From positions 1 to 64,000 of the forward strand of contig NZ_QGGH01000013.1 of NCBI RefSeq assembly GCF_003148495.1: 64,000 nt of DNA, written 5' to 3'. Within the stretch, counting starts at the first letter, position 1, and every line of letters begins with the position of its first letter. Below are positions 28,603-37,105 of this stretch, one piece after another. The position numbers and the translations under genes are program-made. Below the pieces are notes generated by a model. It was not told the origin of the DNA. It did not search any database and worked only from the letters and a program-made list of their open reading frames with translations. The stretch comes from Mesorhizobium loti. Its GTDB lineage: Bacteria; Pseudomonadota; Alphaproteobacteria; Rhizobiales; Rhizobiaceae.

Positions 28603-30120
28603 ATGACAACTCTCCACTACACGTCAGGCGGATCGGGCGCCGACATCGCAACGGCCGGATTCAATCTGGCTGACGTTTCATCCGTTGACCAGCTCAACGC
28701 ACTGCCGTCCGGCATGAAAGGCTTGGTCTGGCTCAACGAGGTCAACGGGGCATCCTCGTCTTTTATCCAGAAAGTCACACCCTTCATCGGCAATTCGAAG
28801 GTATTTGGCTTCTTCCTTGTTGACGAGCCAGACCCGACCGGCAAGTGGGGTACTTACGCCAGCGCCGCCAATCTGATGGCAGAATCCGACTGGATTCATT
28901 CACATTTGCCAGGCGCCAAGACCTATATCACGATGATGAGCTTGGGGACGTCGGCGAACCCGGATTTTTCGAATACCTACAATCCCGCCAACACGCATAT
29001 CGACTACTACGGGGTGGATGCCTATCCTGTGCGAACGGGTGGCGTGGTCGACTACAACATGATCGACCGATACGTCGCTGCCGCCAAGGCAGCGGGCATC
29101 CCGGTGAGCCAGATGATTCCAGGCTACCAGGCGTTTGGCGGCGGCAACTATAAAACCGACACGGGTGGCCAATATGTCGTGCCCACCGCAGCTCAAGAAC
29201 AGACCATGATGGACCACTTTGCCAAGCTGGTTCCGTCACCCGCCTTCGACTACGCGTATGCTTGGGGCTCCCAGCAAGGCGATACGGCTCTTGGAGACTC
29301 GGCGGCATTAAAGGCTTTTTTCTTGCAACATAACCAAAGCGGCGCAAGCATCCCTGCGACCAGCAATGCTATGCCGTCCAGCACAGTGCCTCCGGCCAGC
29401 ACGCTACCGCCGGCCAACTCTTTGCCCCCAACCAGCACCCTGCCGTCGACCGGCACAGTGCCGTCGACCAGCGATCATGTTTTCCACGGCACCGGCCGTG
29501 CCGATGTACTTCACGGCACAACGGGCGCCGACACGATGATCGGCCGTGGCTACAACGACACCTATTATGTGAACAACACCGGCGACAAGGTGGTGGAACT
29601 GCAGGGCAGTGGCAACGATACCGTGCGGGCATCGGTGAGCTATGCGCTTTCGGCCGGCTCGGAGATCGAGCATCTCGCGACCACGAGCCGGTCCGGCACC
29701 ACCGCCATTAATCTCACGGGAAATGAATTCTCTCAAACCATCGAGGGCAATGCTGGCAACAATGTCATCAAAGGCGGGGGCGGGCGAGATGTCCTGACCG
29801 GAAATGGGGGCAAGGATGTCTTCATCTTCCATTCTGCCCTCAAGGCCGGCAACGTCGACAAGATTACCGACTTCGATGTGACCCAGGACAAGATCCACCT
29901 CGACCATACCGTGTTTGCAGGGCTTCACGTCGGCACGCTTCCCTCCGCAGCGTTCCACACCGGAAGGAGTGCACATGCTACCACCGACCACATTGTCTAC
30001 AACAGTTTGACCGGCGCACTCTCCTTCGACAGCGACGGCTCGCACGGCGCACATCAGATTCAGTTCGCCACTCTTTCTCCGCACTTGTCATTGTCGGCGT
30101 CTTCCTTCATCGTAACGTAA
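28603..30120 (+). CDS. Secreted protein: glycosidase-like TIM-barrel domain, Pro/Thr linker and RTX calcium-binding repeats
   Basis: A 505-residue protein without an N-terminal signal peptide, as expected for type I export. Residues 1-245 look like a (beta/alpha)8 glycosidase: FGFFLVDEPD with Glu75 as candidate acid, HIDYYGVDAYPV, and YAYAWGSQ near 220. Residues 251-290 are a Pro/Ser/Thr linker with repeated T/S-x-L/V-P-P/S units. Residues 296-415 carry RTX repeats (GNAGNNVIK, GGGGRDVLT, GNGGKDVFIF), then an export tail. The ATG at 28603 has GAAGGAAAG upstream. It is likely exported by the PrsDE-like pair and may cleave EPS. Confidence 0.78.
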   Translation: MTTLHYTSGGSGADIATAGFNLADVSSVDQLNALPSGMKGLVWLNEVNGASSSFIQKVTPFIGNSKVFGFFLVDEPDPTGKWGTYASAANLMAESDWIHSHLPGAKTYITMMSLGTSANPDFSNTYNPANTHIDYYGVDAYPVRTGGVVDYNMIDRYVAAAKAAGIPVSQMIPGYQAFGGGNYKTDTGGQYVVPTAAQEQTMMDHFAKLVPSPAFDYAYAWGSQQGDTALGDSAALKAFFLQHNQSGASIPATSNAMPSSTVPPASTLPPANSLPPTSTLPSTGTVPSTSDHVFHGTGRADVLHGTTGADTMIGRGYNDTYYVNNTGDKVVELQGSGNDTVRASVSYALSAGSEIEHLATTSRSGTTAINLTGNEFSQTIEGNAGNNVIKGGGGRDVLTGNGGKDVFIFHSALKAGNVDKITDFDVTQDKIHLDHTVFAGLHVGTLPSAAFHTGRSAHATTDHIVYNSLTGALSFDSDGSHGAHQIQFATLSPHLSLSASSFIVT

Positions 30121-30132
30121 GCTTGCGAAAAC

Positions 30133-30157
30133 GTCCGGGCCTCATCAAAGGCCCGAC
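30133..30157 (+). terminator. Hairpin downstream of the RTX gene
   Basis: A seven-base stem CGGGCCT / AGGCCCG around a six-base loop, 13 bases past the stop codon. The T-run afterwards is weak, so this is a probable rather than certain terminator. Confidence 0.5.
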
Positions 30158-30164
30158 GGTATCA

Positions 30165-30296
30165 TTCGATGACCATTGGTCACCGAAACCCGAATATGTT
30201 TATCTAGACCTTGGAACCAGACCATCGAGTTTGGCGTCAAACACCGGGTTCGACAACGAAGGCCACAGCATCAAGCTGTGCTTGAACTATAAATTC
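30165..30296 (+). pseudogene. C-terminal fragment of an Omp25/RopB-like outer-membrane barrel protein
   Basis: About 44 codons read DHWSPKPEYVYLDLG and, after a gap, EGHSIKLCLNYKFG. This is the last pair of strands of a small rhizobial porin-like barrel (EYLYVDLG ... HTVRVGLNYKF in intact members). A further tail follows before the stop instead of the usual terminal Phe. No upstream part exists, so it is a relic. Confidence 0.5.
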
Positions 30297-30348
30297 GGAT
30301 TGGTCACATGGCCTGCCTTCAAGAACAGTGAGGTCTGCATCCCTGGCG

Positions 30349-30619
30349 CAGCGTCAGGCTCCAGTTGAACACCTTGATCGCCGAGGGAATGGCGTCGCAG
30401 AACGACAGGAACGAGAACAGCAGGCCGGCATAGGCTTGACTGCCGGAGACGAACATGTGGTGGCCCCCTACCAGGAGGCCGAACACGGCGATTGCCATTG
30501 AGGACAGGGCGACGGCCTTATAGCCGAACAGCGGCCGCCGGCTGAAACAGGGCAACCTCGGAGACCACTCCCATGCCGGGCAGGATCATGAGGTAGATGG
30601 CAGGCAGTACGTCGTCATA
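30349..30619 (-). pseudogene. Internal fragment of heme-copper oxidase subunit I
   Basis: Two leftward frames join to give YLMILPGMGVVSEVA then FSRRPLFGYKAVALSSMAI, GGHHMFVSGSQAYAG and AIPSAIKVFNW. This is the central part of a cytochrome oxidase subunit I, with the paired His of HHM and the K-channel Lys of AIPSAIK. Both ends and the remaining helices are missing, and there is a frame change near 30550. It is unrelated in detail to the intact subunit I at 60202, which has AVPAGLQIFCW at the same place. Confidence 0.7.
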
Positions 30620-30716
30620 GCTCCCGGCGGCCATCATTTCATGGAGACGAAAGTTGGCGATGATGTCATCGCTTACGCGCTGCCAAAAAGCTGATGTCCA
30701 ATGGCGCGATCCCTCC

Positions 30717-31271
30717 ATCCTGATTGTCGGAGCCGGCCCGACAGGCCTGAAATGGCTAGGCGCGGCGTTGTATCCCGAATCATCGACCGCAAGGACGGAC
30801 CGGCACCGCTCGCCAAGGCGGTCGGCATGAGTTCGCACAGCCTCGATATTCTGGAAACCCAGCGACGTCGCCGCCCAGTTGCTGGCCAATGGCCTGAAAA
30901 TCCGCGGAGCCTGTTTCACGCCAACGGCCAATCCCTCGGACGGATTGATTTCTCGGTTCTGCCTCGTCGTTACAATTTTCTGCTGTCGTTGCCGCGGGGG
31001 GACACAGAAACCGTAATGGCTGCGCGGTTGGCGGAATTTGGGATCTGCGGTCGGATGGCGCAATACGCTGATCGGCCTGCAGGAAGCCGGTGACGCTTCC
31101 GCAGCGCGGATCGACACACCCCACGGCCAAGAAAGTTTCGACTATGTCTTCGGAGCCGATGGCGCGCAAAGCGCGGTGCGCCAAGCCATGGCCGTGGAGT
31201 TCGAAGGATATACGCATCGCAGGCAATGGAGCATGGCCGATGCCGACATCGACGATGGCCATACGAACTAG
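30717..31271 (+). pseudogene. FAD-dependent monooxygenase (PheA/TfdB-type) N-terminal relic
   Basis: Fragments in several frames line up with one FAD_binding_3 monooxygenase: ILIVGAGPTGL (dinucleotide-binding), RRGVVSRIIDRKDGPAPLAK, AAQLLANGLKIRGACF, GRIDFSVLPRRYNFLLSLPR, RNTLIGLQEAGD, then FDYVFGADGAQSAVRQAM and RRQWSMADADID. At least four frame changes are needed and the C-terminal half is missing. It is a decayed catabolic gene. Confidence 0.7.
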
Positions 31272-31309
31272 CCGCCACGCATTCCTGCATCGTTGTATTG
31301 ATGAGGCTG

Positions 31310-31546
31310 TCAGGCGGTCCAGGCGGCGTTGAGGGTGAGAGACGCCTCGAACACCCGCGTCCCACCCTTGTCACGCATTTTAAGGGTTATCTTGACGAGA
31401 TCGCGATCCGGCATTTCATCGCGAGCAATGTCATGCAAGATGCGAACTGCTTCCGCTCTTGCCTGCTCTCGGGATTCGAACAGCTGGCCAACCTCGTCCG
31501 AGACCAGGCCGTCGCCGTTATAAAGATCGAAATAGTAACGTTTCAT
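31310..31546 (-). CDS. DUF6894-like small protein
   Basis: A 78-residue protein beginning MKRYYFDLYNGDGLVSDEVG, followed by SREQARAEAVRILHDIARDEMPD. This matches the small DUF6894 family, widespread in Rhizobiales and of unknown function, in which a short beta-hairpin carrying the aromatic/Asp-Gly motif precedes a helix. It is read away from the Crp-type regulator downstream. No membrane segment or signal is present. Confidence 0.75.
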   Translation of the reverse strand: MKRYYFDLYNGDGLVSDEVGQLFESREQARAEAVRILHDIARDEMPDRDLVKITLKMRDKGGTRVFEASLTLNAAWTA

Positions 31547-31728
31547 TCATGGAAGCCTCAGCGTTCTAAATACGTCGACATGCGAATGGTTCCCCCTGCG
31601 CACTAGCATTTGCACGAAAACTGGCGCAGCCTGTCAAATGGTAGCTTTTGTCATCTTCCGATGGTCTAGGGTTCGGCTTCCCGACATACAGGCGATCGGC
31701 TTCCCACTTCGATCGCCCCGAGGCCGCC

Positions 31729-32448
31729 ATGCTGGAACCCCTTTATCTGCAACTTGGTCAGCATGACGATCTATCGAACGAAGAGAAGGCTGTGCTCGCC
31801 GAGACGGTCACCTTTGGAAGAGATTTTGAAAAGGGCCAGGACCTCGTCTCGACAGGATCGCGGCCAGCCTACAGCACGATGCTGCTCGACGGCCTGGCGG
31901 CACGCTACAAAGTGCTCGAGGATGGTGGCCGGCAGTTCACCTCCTTGCAGGTGCCTGGCGACTTCGTCGACCTCCACGCCTTCCTGCTGAAGACGATGGA
32001 CCACGGCATCGTTGCGCTCTCTCCTTGCCGTGTCATGTTCGCGGACCACAGCAAATTGAGGACAATTACCGAACGGGCGCCGCACCTGACCCGCCTGTTG
32101 TGGCTCGACACACTGGTCGATGGCGCCATTCATCGCGAATGGATCGTGGCAATGGGCAGGCGCTCCAAGACTTCGCATCTCGCCCATCTCATATGCGAAC
32201 TCTTCGTTCGCCTGCAGGTGGTCAAGCGCACCAGCGGCATGAGCTTCGACCTGCCCCTTTCGCAAGCGGAGATGGCCGATGTGCTGGGTCTGTCGGTTGT
32301 GCATATGAACCGGGTGATCGGATCCCTGAAAAAGACCAAGGTCATCACCTGGGTGAACCACACGGTCACCATTCTGGATTGGGATCAGCTTGCAGAGCTT
32401 GCCGAGTTCGATCCTACCTATCTAAGCATGAACAACGAACCCAGGTGA
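31729..32448 (+). CDS. Crp/Fnr-family transcription regulator
   Basis: A 239-residue regulator. The N-terminal cyclic-nucleotide-binding-like beta roll (LVSTGSRPAYSTMLLDGLAARYKVLEDGGRQ) leads through a dimer helix to a winged HTH: LPLSQAEMADVLGLSVVHMNRVIGSLKK. No Cys cluster for an Fnr iron-sulfur centre is seen. The ATG at 31729 has GAGG five bases upstream; a start 27 codons earlier at 31648 lacks family character. Such short Crp-type proteins are abundant in rhizobia and often tied to stress or low oxygen, but the target genes are unknown. Confidence 0.82.
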   Translation: MLEPLYLQLGQHDDLSNEEKAVLAETVTFGRDFEKGQDLVSTGSRPAYSTMLLDGLAARYKVLEDGGRQFTSLQVPGDFVDLHAFLLKTMDHGIVALSPCRVMFADHSKLRTITERAPHLTRLLWLDTLVDGAIHREWIVAMGRRSKTSHLAHLICELFVRLQVVKRTSGMSFDLPLSQAEMADVLGLSVVHMNRVIGSLKKTKVITWVNHTVTILDWDQLAELAEFDPTYLSMNNEPR

Positions 32449-32564
32449 GCGACTTGCTTCAAGTCGCCGCGCTGCTTGCCTCGTCTAATGGTGCCCACTG
32501 ACAGGCAACGTTGCGGGACGTATCGGCATGTCCTCCAAGCTCACCCATATGTGGAACCGGCCTG

Positions 32565-32933
32565 CTAAAGGCGCACAATGGCCGCAAGCTTCAAACGCCT
32601 GCGCTGGCCTTCCGCATAGGCAAGGGCGATGGACTCGAGCTCGAACTGACGGCAAACTTGTTGGTCGTCTCCGACCACGCGGACGAACCATTCGCCACAC
32701 GCTTCGACGACCTCAATGCGCGGCTCTACGGCGGCGCCGCTGGGTTCAAACTTTTCGTCGTTTTCGCGTTGGGGATGGGCCACGCCTTCCTCCTGATCTG
32801 GCGAGACATCAGCGTCCCATCGAACGAAGGTCCGGTCATTTAAATTTGATGGACCTGTGGTTTGCCGAATGTGCCGTGCTCCGTCCTCATGGCGGCGACT
32901 TTTGGCAGTCCTTCGCCTGCATCCTGGAACCAA
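32565..32933 (-). CDS. Small conserved-looking protein of unknown function
   Basis: A leftward frame of up to 122 residues. Its C-terminal 50 residues read RIEVVEACGEWFVRVVGDDQ then CRQFELESIALAYAEGQRRR, an amphipathic, non-random pattern that recurs in small rhizobial proteins. The N-terminal half looks like non-coding sequence, so the true start is probably internal (near 32750). A plus-strand frame overlaps the same bases but has poorer composition. Function is unknown. Confidence 0.5.
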   Translation of the reverse strand: MVPGCRRRTAKSRRHEDGARHIRQTTGPSNLNDRTFVRWDADVSPDQEEGVAHPQRENDEKFEPSGAAVEPRIEVVEACGEWFVRVVGDDQQVCRQFELESIALAYAEGQRRRLKLAAIVRL

Positions 32934-32950
32934 CCCTTTTTGATGAAGTT
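32926..32950 (+). promoter_or_regulatory. Candidate EcfG-type promoter for the DUF1236 relic
   Basis: GGAAC at 32926-32930, a 16-base spacer, then AGTT at 32947-32950, 41 bases before the start codon. The general-stress sigma factor EcfG of alphaproteobacteria prefers GGAAC-N16/17-CGTT. The same AGTTCG variant precedes the intact DUF1236 gene at 49623. Confidence 0.4.
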
Positions 32951-32990
32951 CGACCCGGTGAAGGGACGACTTTCTCAGGGAGATTTTCGT

Positions 32991-33480
32991 ATGAAACAGT
33001 TCCCGTCACCAGCATGCTGGTGATCGGGCTTGGCTGTGGAACGGCAATGGCTCAACAACAGTCGGAAAGCCAGCGGGGAGCAGATACAAACTGCGCCGCC
33101 GGAACCGCTAACCGCAAGACCGGGGCCAAGGCCGGTGAGCAGGCCCAAGGCAAGCCCGGCGCTACTACGGACCAGCAGGCCCAAGGCAAGACTCTACGCA
33201 GCATAAGACTTCGACCGCTTCGACAATGTGACGGTCGAACAGAAAACCCAAATCACCCAGATGATCAAAGAGACGAAGGTCGAGCCCGTAGCCAATGTCG
33301 ATTTCGAGGTTTCCGTAGGCATCGAGGTGCCGCGTCACAAGATCAGGCTGCATCGCTTGCCGGCTCGCATCGTCAAGATTGTCCCAGCTTATGAGACATA
33401 TGAGTATTTCGTGCTCGCCGACGGCCGGATCGTCATCGTTGACCCGGATACATTTAAGATCGTGCTCATTCCTAGCATGA
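32991..33480 (+). pseudogene. DUF1236-domain secreted protein with two or more frameshifts
   Basis: Starts MKQFP after an AGGGAGA site, then a frame change gives the rest of a signal peptide (SMLVIGLGCGTAMAQQQ) and a Gln/Gly-rich linker (KAGEQAQGKPGATTDQQAQGK). A second frame change gives VTVEQKTQITQMIKETKVEPV and then YEYFVLADGRIVIVDPDTFKIVLI, the DUF1236 core. A stop fits only in yet another frame near 33470. The order of parts is correct, so this was a periplasmic DUF1236 protein recently disabled by indels, or an assembly with base errors. Confidence 0.68.
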
Positions 33481-33632
33481 TACCCGCAGCCCGTCTTGCC
33501 CGCAGCACGACGGGCTGCGTTATTGCCATCCGGCGATCGCGGGCAATCACCGATGAAGGGACGAACCGGCGTGGCTTTCGGTTGGAGCATTCAGGCGTTT
33601 GGGATACAGAGGGCCAACACCCAGACCGACCT

Positions 33633-34250
33633 TCACCGCAAGACGCCAGGATAGGCTTCGCCTTTCAACAAGCCAGCGAGATGGGCAGCGTTGGAAGCAG
33701 TCATTTCGATCGCGGCGGCAACCTTTTCCGGCGTTTCAGGCAGGTCGATATAATTGACATCGCCCATGGCTTCGCCGACCCAGTAGATTCCACTGTTGGC
33801 GGGAATGGTGAAGCCGACATCGTTCAGGGCTTGAAAGCATGCAGCATGGCAGTGATGCGCCCCATCCTCATTGCCGACAATGGCCACCAGAGCAACCTTT
33901 CCGGCCGCCGGCATGCGCCCCTGGCCATCGGTTTCGTCCAAGAACGCATCCATGCGCTCCAGCACGCGCTTGGCAACGCTCGAGGGCTGACCGAGCCATA
34001 TCGGCAACCCAAGCACGAAAATATCGGCTGCCAGAATCTTCCGCCTGAGTTTCGGCCAGTCGTCGCCCTTGCCCATGTCTGAAAGCACACCGGCCTTGAT
34101 ATCATGATCGAGCGAACGCACGATCTCGCCCTTGACCCCATGCGGTACCAGCGCTGCCAGAAGGTCGGCAAGCAGGCGGTCGGTGGAGGATTTCTCCTTG
34201 TCGCCGGAGGCCTTGAGAGAGCAATTGAGGGCGAAGGCTGTCAGCTGCAT
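33633..34250 (-). CDS. Flavodoxin-family NAD(P)H:FMN reductase-like protein
   Basis: A 205-residue flavodoxin-fold protein. It opens MQLTAFALNCSLKASGDKEKSST, where SLK..SS forms the FMN phosphate loop. Then come LAADIFVLGLPIWLGQPSSVAKRVLERM and GKVALVAIVGNEDGAHHC, typical of NADPH-dependent FMN reductases and WrbA-like proteins. It should use flavin for two-electron reductions of quinones or similar compounds. The ATG at 34250, with AAGGA upstream, was chosen over one 15 codons earlier. No operon partner is evident. Confidence 0.78.
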   Translation of the reverse strand: MQLTAFALNCSLKASGDKEKSSTDRLLADLLAALVPHGVKGEIVRSLDHDIKAGVLSDMGKGDDWPKLRRKILAADIFVLGLPIWLGQPSSVAKRVLERMDAFLDETDGQGRMPAAGKVALVAIVGNEDGAHHCHAACFQALNDVGFTIPANSGIYWVGEAMGDVNYIDLPETPEKVAAAIEMTASNAAHLAGLLKGEAYPGVLR

Positions 34251-34415
34251 TTGAACGTCCTTGACTGTTTCGAGGGCCCCCCGATCAATCGGCATTGTTG
34301 CCTTCGCGACGGGATCACATGGCAGTCAACGCCATCTTGAAAGACTTGTTCCGGAAGAGAAAGGCAGCGGGCTCGGTGCTGTTTCTCGCGGCACGCGTTA
34401 TACGAGAAGAAATAT

Positions 34416-35765
34416 CTACCGGGATGCGGACGTCACGCGCCAGACCGTGTTTCCGACATCGTCCGCTATCAACAGCGCCCCCGCCTTGTCGACGGCAACT
34501 CCGACGGGCCGCCCATGCGCCTTGTTGTCGTTGTCGAGAAAGCCGGTGACGACATCCTGCGGCTTGCCTTGCGGATGGCCGTCCTTGAACGCTACGAAGA
34601 CGACTTTGTAGCCATTGAAGTGCTTGCGGTTCCAGCTGCCATGCTCGCCGACAAAGGCGCCGTTGCGATAGGGGTCCGGCAGGTTGGTTCCGGTGTAGAA
34701 CACCAGGCCCAACGGTGCGACATGGGAACTCAAGGCATAGTCCGGAGGGATAGCTTTCGCCACCAGATCCGGCCTCTGCGGCATCACGCGAGGATCGACA
34801 TGCTGGCCGTAATAGCTGTAGGGCCAGCCATAGAACGCACCGTCCTTGACCGATGTCATGTAATCGGGAACCAGATTGGGACCAAGCTCGTCACGCTCGT
34901 TGATGACCGCCCACAGCGCCCCGCTCCGCGGCTCCCAGCTCAGCCCGTTCGGATTGCGCAGCCCGCTCGCGAAAATGCGATAGCGCCCGGTGGCCCGGTC
35001 GACCTCCCAGATCGCGGCCCGGTCCTTCTCGGCCTGGATGCCGTTCTCGGTGATATTGCTGTTGGAGCCGATCCCGACATAAAGCAGCGACCCGTCAGGA
35101 CTGGCGACAAGGGATTTGGTCCAATGGTGGTCGATCGGCCCACCAGGCAACGGTGTGAGTACGGTGCCGGGGGCGGTGATCTTGGTGTCGCCCGTGGTGT
35201 AGGGGTAACGCACGATGGCGTCGGTGTTGGCGACGTAGAGATCGTTGCCGACCAGGGCCACGCCGAAGGGCGAATTGAGATGATCGAGGAATATGTCCTG
35301 GACATCGGGCATGCCATCGCCGTTCGTGTCGCGCAGCAAGGTGACGCGGTTGCTTCCTTCATTGCCCCCGCCCGAGGTCGCCATGGACTCGATCCAGCCC
35401 ATGATCAGGTCTTTCGGACGCTTGATCGCAGCACCGGGCGGCGCCACGGACTCGACCACGAGAATGTCTCCGTTCGGAAGTGTGTAGAGCGAGCGCGGAT
35501 GCTTCAGTCCTTTCGCGAAGGCTTTGATCTGCAGGCCCTTGGCGACCGTCGGCGTCTCATCCTGTTTCCACCCGATGATCGAAGCGACGTGCATCGGCGG
35601 AATAAGATACTGAGCCAATTGAGGCAGTGTCGGGTTCGCTCCGACCTGGTCACCTGGGTCCGGCTCATCATTGCTGCACGCCGGCAGTGTGAGGAGCAAT
35701 CCGCACAGCAGACCGAGACCTGCCGCGCGTTGGACATATCGGCTGGAGAACACTATGGCGCTCAT
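34416..35765 (-). CDS. PQQ-dependent sugar (sorbosone-type) dehydrogenase, lipoprotein
   Basis: A 449-residue beta-propeller oxidoreductase of the soluble glucose/sorbosone dehydrogenase family. The signal peptide ends in a lipobox LPAC, so it should be anchored to a membrane facing the periplasm. Blade motifs include LYTLPNGDILVVESV, NSPFGVALVGNDLYVANTD, LYVGIGSNSNITENG, RIFASGLRNPNGLSWEPRSGALW and GAFVGEHGSWNRKHFNGYKVVFV. PQQ as cofactor is family knowledge. The start overlaps the upstream DUF2231 stop as ATGA and has GGAGG seven bases before it. The pair may pass electrons to the respiratory chain. Confidence 0.83.
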   Translation of the reverse strand: MSAIVFSSRYVQRAAGLGLLCGLLLTLPACSNDEPDPGDQVGANPTLPQLAQYLIPPMHVASIIGWKQDETPTVAKGLQIKAFAKGLKHPRSLYTLPNGDILVVESVAPPGAAIKRPKDLIMGWIESMATSGGGNEGSNRVTLLRDTNGDGMPDVQDIFLDHLNSPFGVALVGNDLYVANTDAIVRYPYTTGDTKITAPGTVLTPLPGGPIDHHWTKSLVASPDGSLLYVGIGSNSNITENGIQAEKDRAAIWEVDRATGRYRIFASGLRNPNGLSWEPRSGALWAVINERDELGPNLVPDYMTSVKDGAFYGWPYSYYGQHVDPRVMPQRPDLVAKAIPPDYALSSHVAPLGLVFYTGTNLPDPYRNGAFVGEHGSWNRKHFNGYKVVFVAFKDGHPQGKPQDVVTGFLDNDNKAHGRPVGVAVDKAGALLIADDVGNTVWRVTSASR

Positions 35766-36202
35766 TCGACCACCTCCACTCGATTGTGGTCGGAACTCCA
35801 TCCCAGCAAACACACGAGGAGCAGGACGATCACGGCCGCGACTGACAGGGTGAGCCCTGTCGGCATCACCGAGGTCCAGGCATCGCGGCTATGCACGAGC
35901 GCGTTGAAGAACGCTATGACGAGCACGACGAGGTTGCCGAGAAGTGAGGGCCACGCAGACCTTGCCGCACCGGAAAGTCGACCGGTGAACAAATCGACAA
36001 GGGCCGCTAGAGCCGCAAGCACGCCCACGACCAGGCCGGCGAAGAGCAGCCAGGCGGAAAAATCGGCCCACATCATTTCCGCGCTTCGCCAATAGGTCAC
36101 GTCGGTCAGCAGCGTACCGATGAAACACGCCTTGGCCACCGCCATCGGCGTTTTATAGAACGGGCGCTTGGCCACCAACGAGTTGGATTCCGTCCTGGCC
36201 AT
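35762..36202 (-). CDS. DUF2231 four-helix membrane protein
   Basis: A 146-residue integral membrane protein with about four helices (for example SAWLLFAGLVVGVLAALAAL and GLTLSVAAVIVLLLVCLLGW). DUF2231 proteins are often paired with PQQ sugar dehydrogenases or cytochromes and may act as membrane partners. It overlaps the dehydrogenase gene by 4 bases. The ATG at 36202 is preceded by AAGGTAGAG; a longer frame to 36394 is rejected. An EcfG-type promoter lies 37 bases upstream, which suggests stress control of the pair. Confidence 0.75.
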   Translation of the reverse strand: MARTESNSLVAKRPFYKTPMAVAKACFIGTLLTDVTYWRSAEMMWADFSAWLLFAGLVVGVLAALAALVDLFTGRLSGAARSAWPSLLGNLVVLVIAFFNALVHSRDAWTSVMPTGLTLSVAAVIVLLLVCLLGWSSDHNRVEVVE

Positions 36203-36238
36203 GGAATCTCTACCTTTGAAAGCTGGATCTGTCTTCCA

Positions 36239-36263
36239 AACCATCTTGGGGTTGGGAGGTTCC
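36239..36263 (-). promoter_or_regulatory. Candidate EcfG-type promoter for the DUF2231-dehydrogenase pair
   Basis: On the reverse strand GGAAC (36263-36259), a 16-base spacer, then GGTT (36242-36239). The first codon is 37 bases further on. It matches the alphaproteobacterial general-stress promoter except for G instead of C at the first -10 position. Confidence 0.5.
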
Positions 36264-36341
36264 CCAGGACGGTTTGCGATCAAGAACTCGTGAAAGCATC
36301 GCAACGCGATTTCAAAGCTCAGCAAGAGCGCAAAGCGATGT

Positions 36342-36953
36342 TCAATTTCGAGACCGCAAAGTCCGCAAGGTGATCGAGTATCGATGCAGGTCAACCGGCG
36401 GAATGCTGTGCTCCCATTCCGTACGCGATGGTCCGGTCATCAGATAGGCCGACCTTGGCTCGACGCCGATGGTCCGGCGATCCCATTTGGCGCCGCTCTT
36501 TCGGCGGAGCCGGAAGATGCAAGGCGCCAGCAACGAGACGCCGGCTACATCTTCGAAATGAGGCTTGTCTCGATGCCAGCCAATGCCAGCGCCGGGTCGG
36601 TATTCGTTGATCAATACCTGCGCGAAGGCCTCGGCGGGCCGGCTCGCAAAGGCCGCAACCTTCACGCGTAGGGGTAGCAGAAAGTCGGGTATGGGCGGCG
36701 CCTCAAGGACCTCGCGTCTGTCATAGTCGTAGCGCAGGCCAAAACCGACGACGCGCCGGTTTGCCAGATGGCCATGGAAATCGAACGCCTCGAAGGGCAG
36801 GCCTTCAAGATGCCGGGCGAGCTCCGCTTCTTCCTGTGGTGTTATCAATTCCGACTGATAGACGAAGCCTTCGGGCAGATCGTCGCCGGCGCCGAAGAGA
36901 TCGCGCTGGCGCAGGGATGCGCCGGATTTTTTTGATTTGAGCGTCGACATCAT
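36342..36953 (-). CDS. AlkB-like 2-oxoglutarate/Fe(II) dioxygenase
   Basis: A 203-residue enzyme that would repair alkylated bases by oxidative demethylation. It has VLINEYRPGAGIGWHRDKPHF, with the His-x-Asp iron ligands, the distal His in EWEHSIPPV, and RYSITLRTLR supplying the 2-oxoglutarate-binding Arg residues. FHGHLANRRVVGFGLRYDYD matches the bacterial AlkB subgroup found in Rhizobiales. Two adjacent ATG codons at the start are both possible. It is read towards the DUF2231 gene, but the long gap and the promoter between them suggest separate transcription. Confidence 0.83.
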   Translation of the reverse strand: MMSTLKSKKSGASLRQRDLFGAGDDLPEGFVYQSELITPQEEAELARHLEGLPFEAFDFHGHLANRRVVGFGLRYDYDRREVLEAPPIPDFLLPLRVKVAAFASRPAEAFAQVLINEYRPGAGIGWHRDKPHFEDVAGVSLLAPCIFRLRRKSGAKWDRRTIGVEPRSAYLMTGPSRTEWEHSIPPVDLHRYSITLRTLRSRN

Positions 36954-37105
36954 GGCTAGATGGTGAAGGCCAGCCCATCAGGCAATGTCAGGAACCGAGC
37001 CACATTTCGTCGCGGATCCTGCAACGAAGTTCGTGGCCCCAACTCTATACCCGGACATCGACCTCCAACCTCGCAACCCGAAGTCACGAAGTAAGTTCTA
37101 TCAGC

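Noticed and set aside
31038..31271. Intact small flavoprotein gene
   Set aside because: It is only a middle piece of the FAD monooxygenase relic; the dinucleotide-binding start lies in another frame upstream and the rest is missing.
33481..34082. Continuation of the DUF1236 relic frame as a 284-codon protein
   Set aside because: After the DUF1236 core the frame runs antisense through the flavodoxin-type gene and loses protein-like composition.
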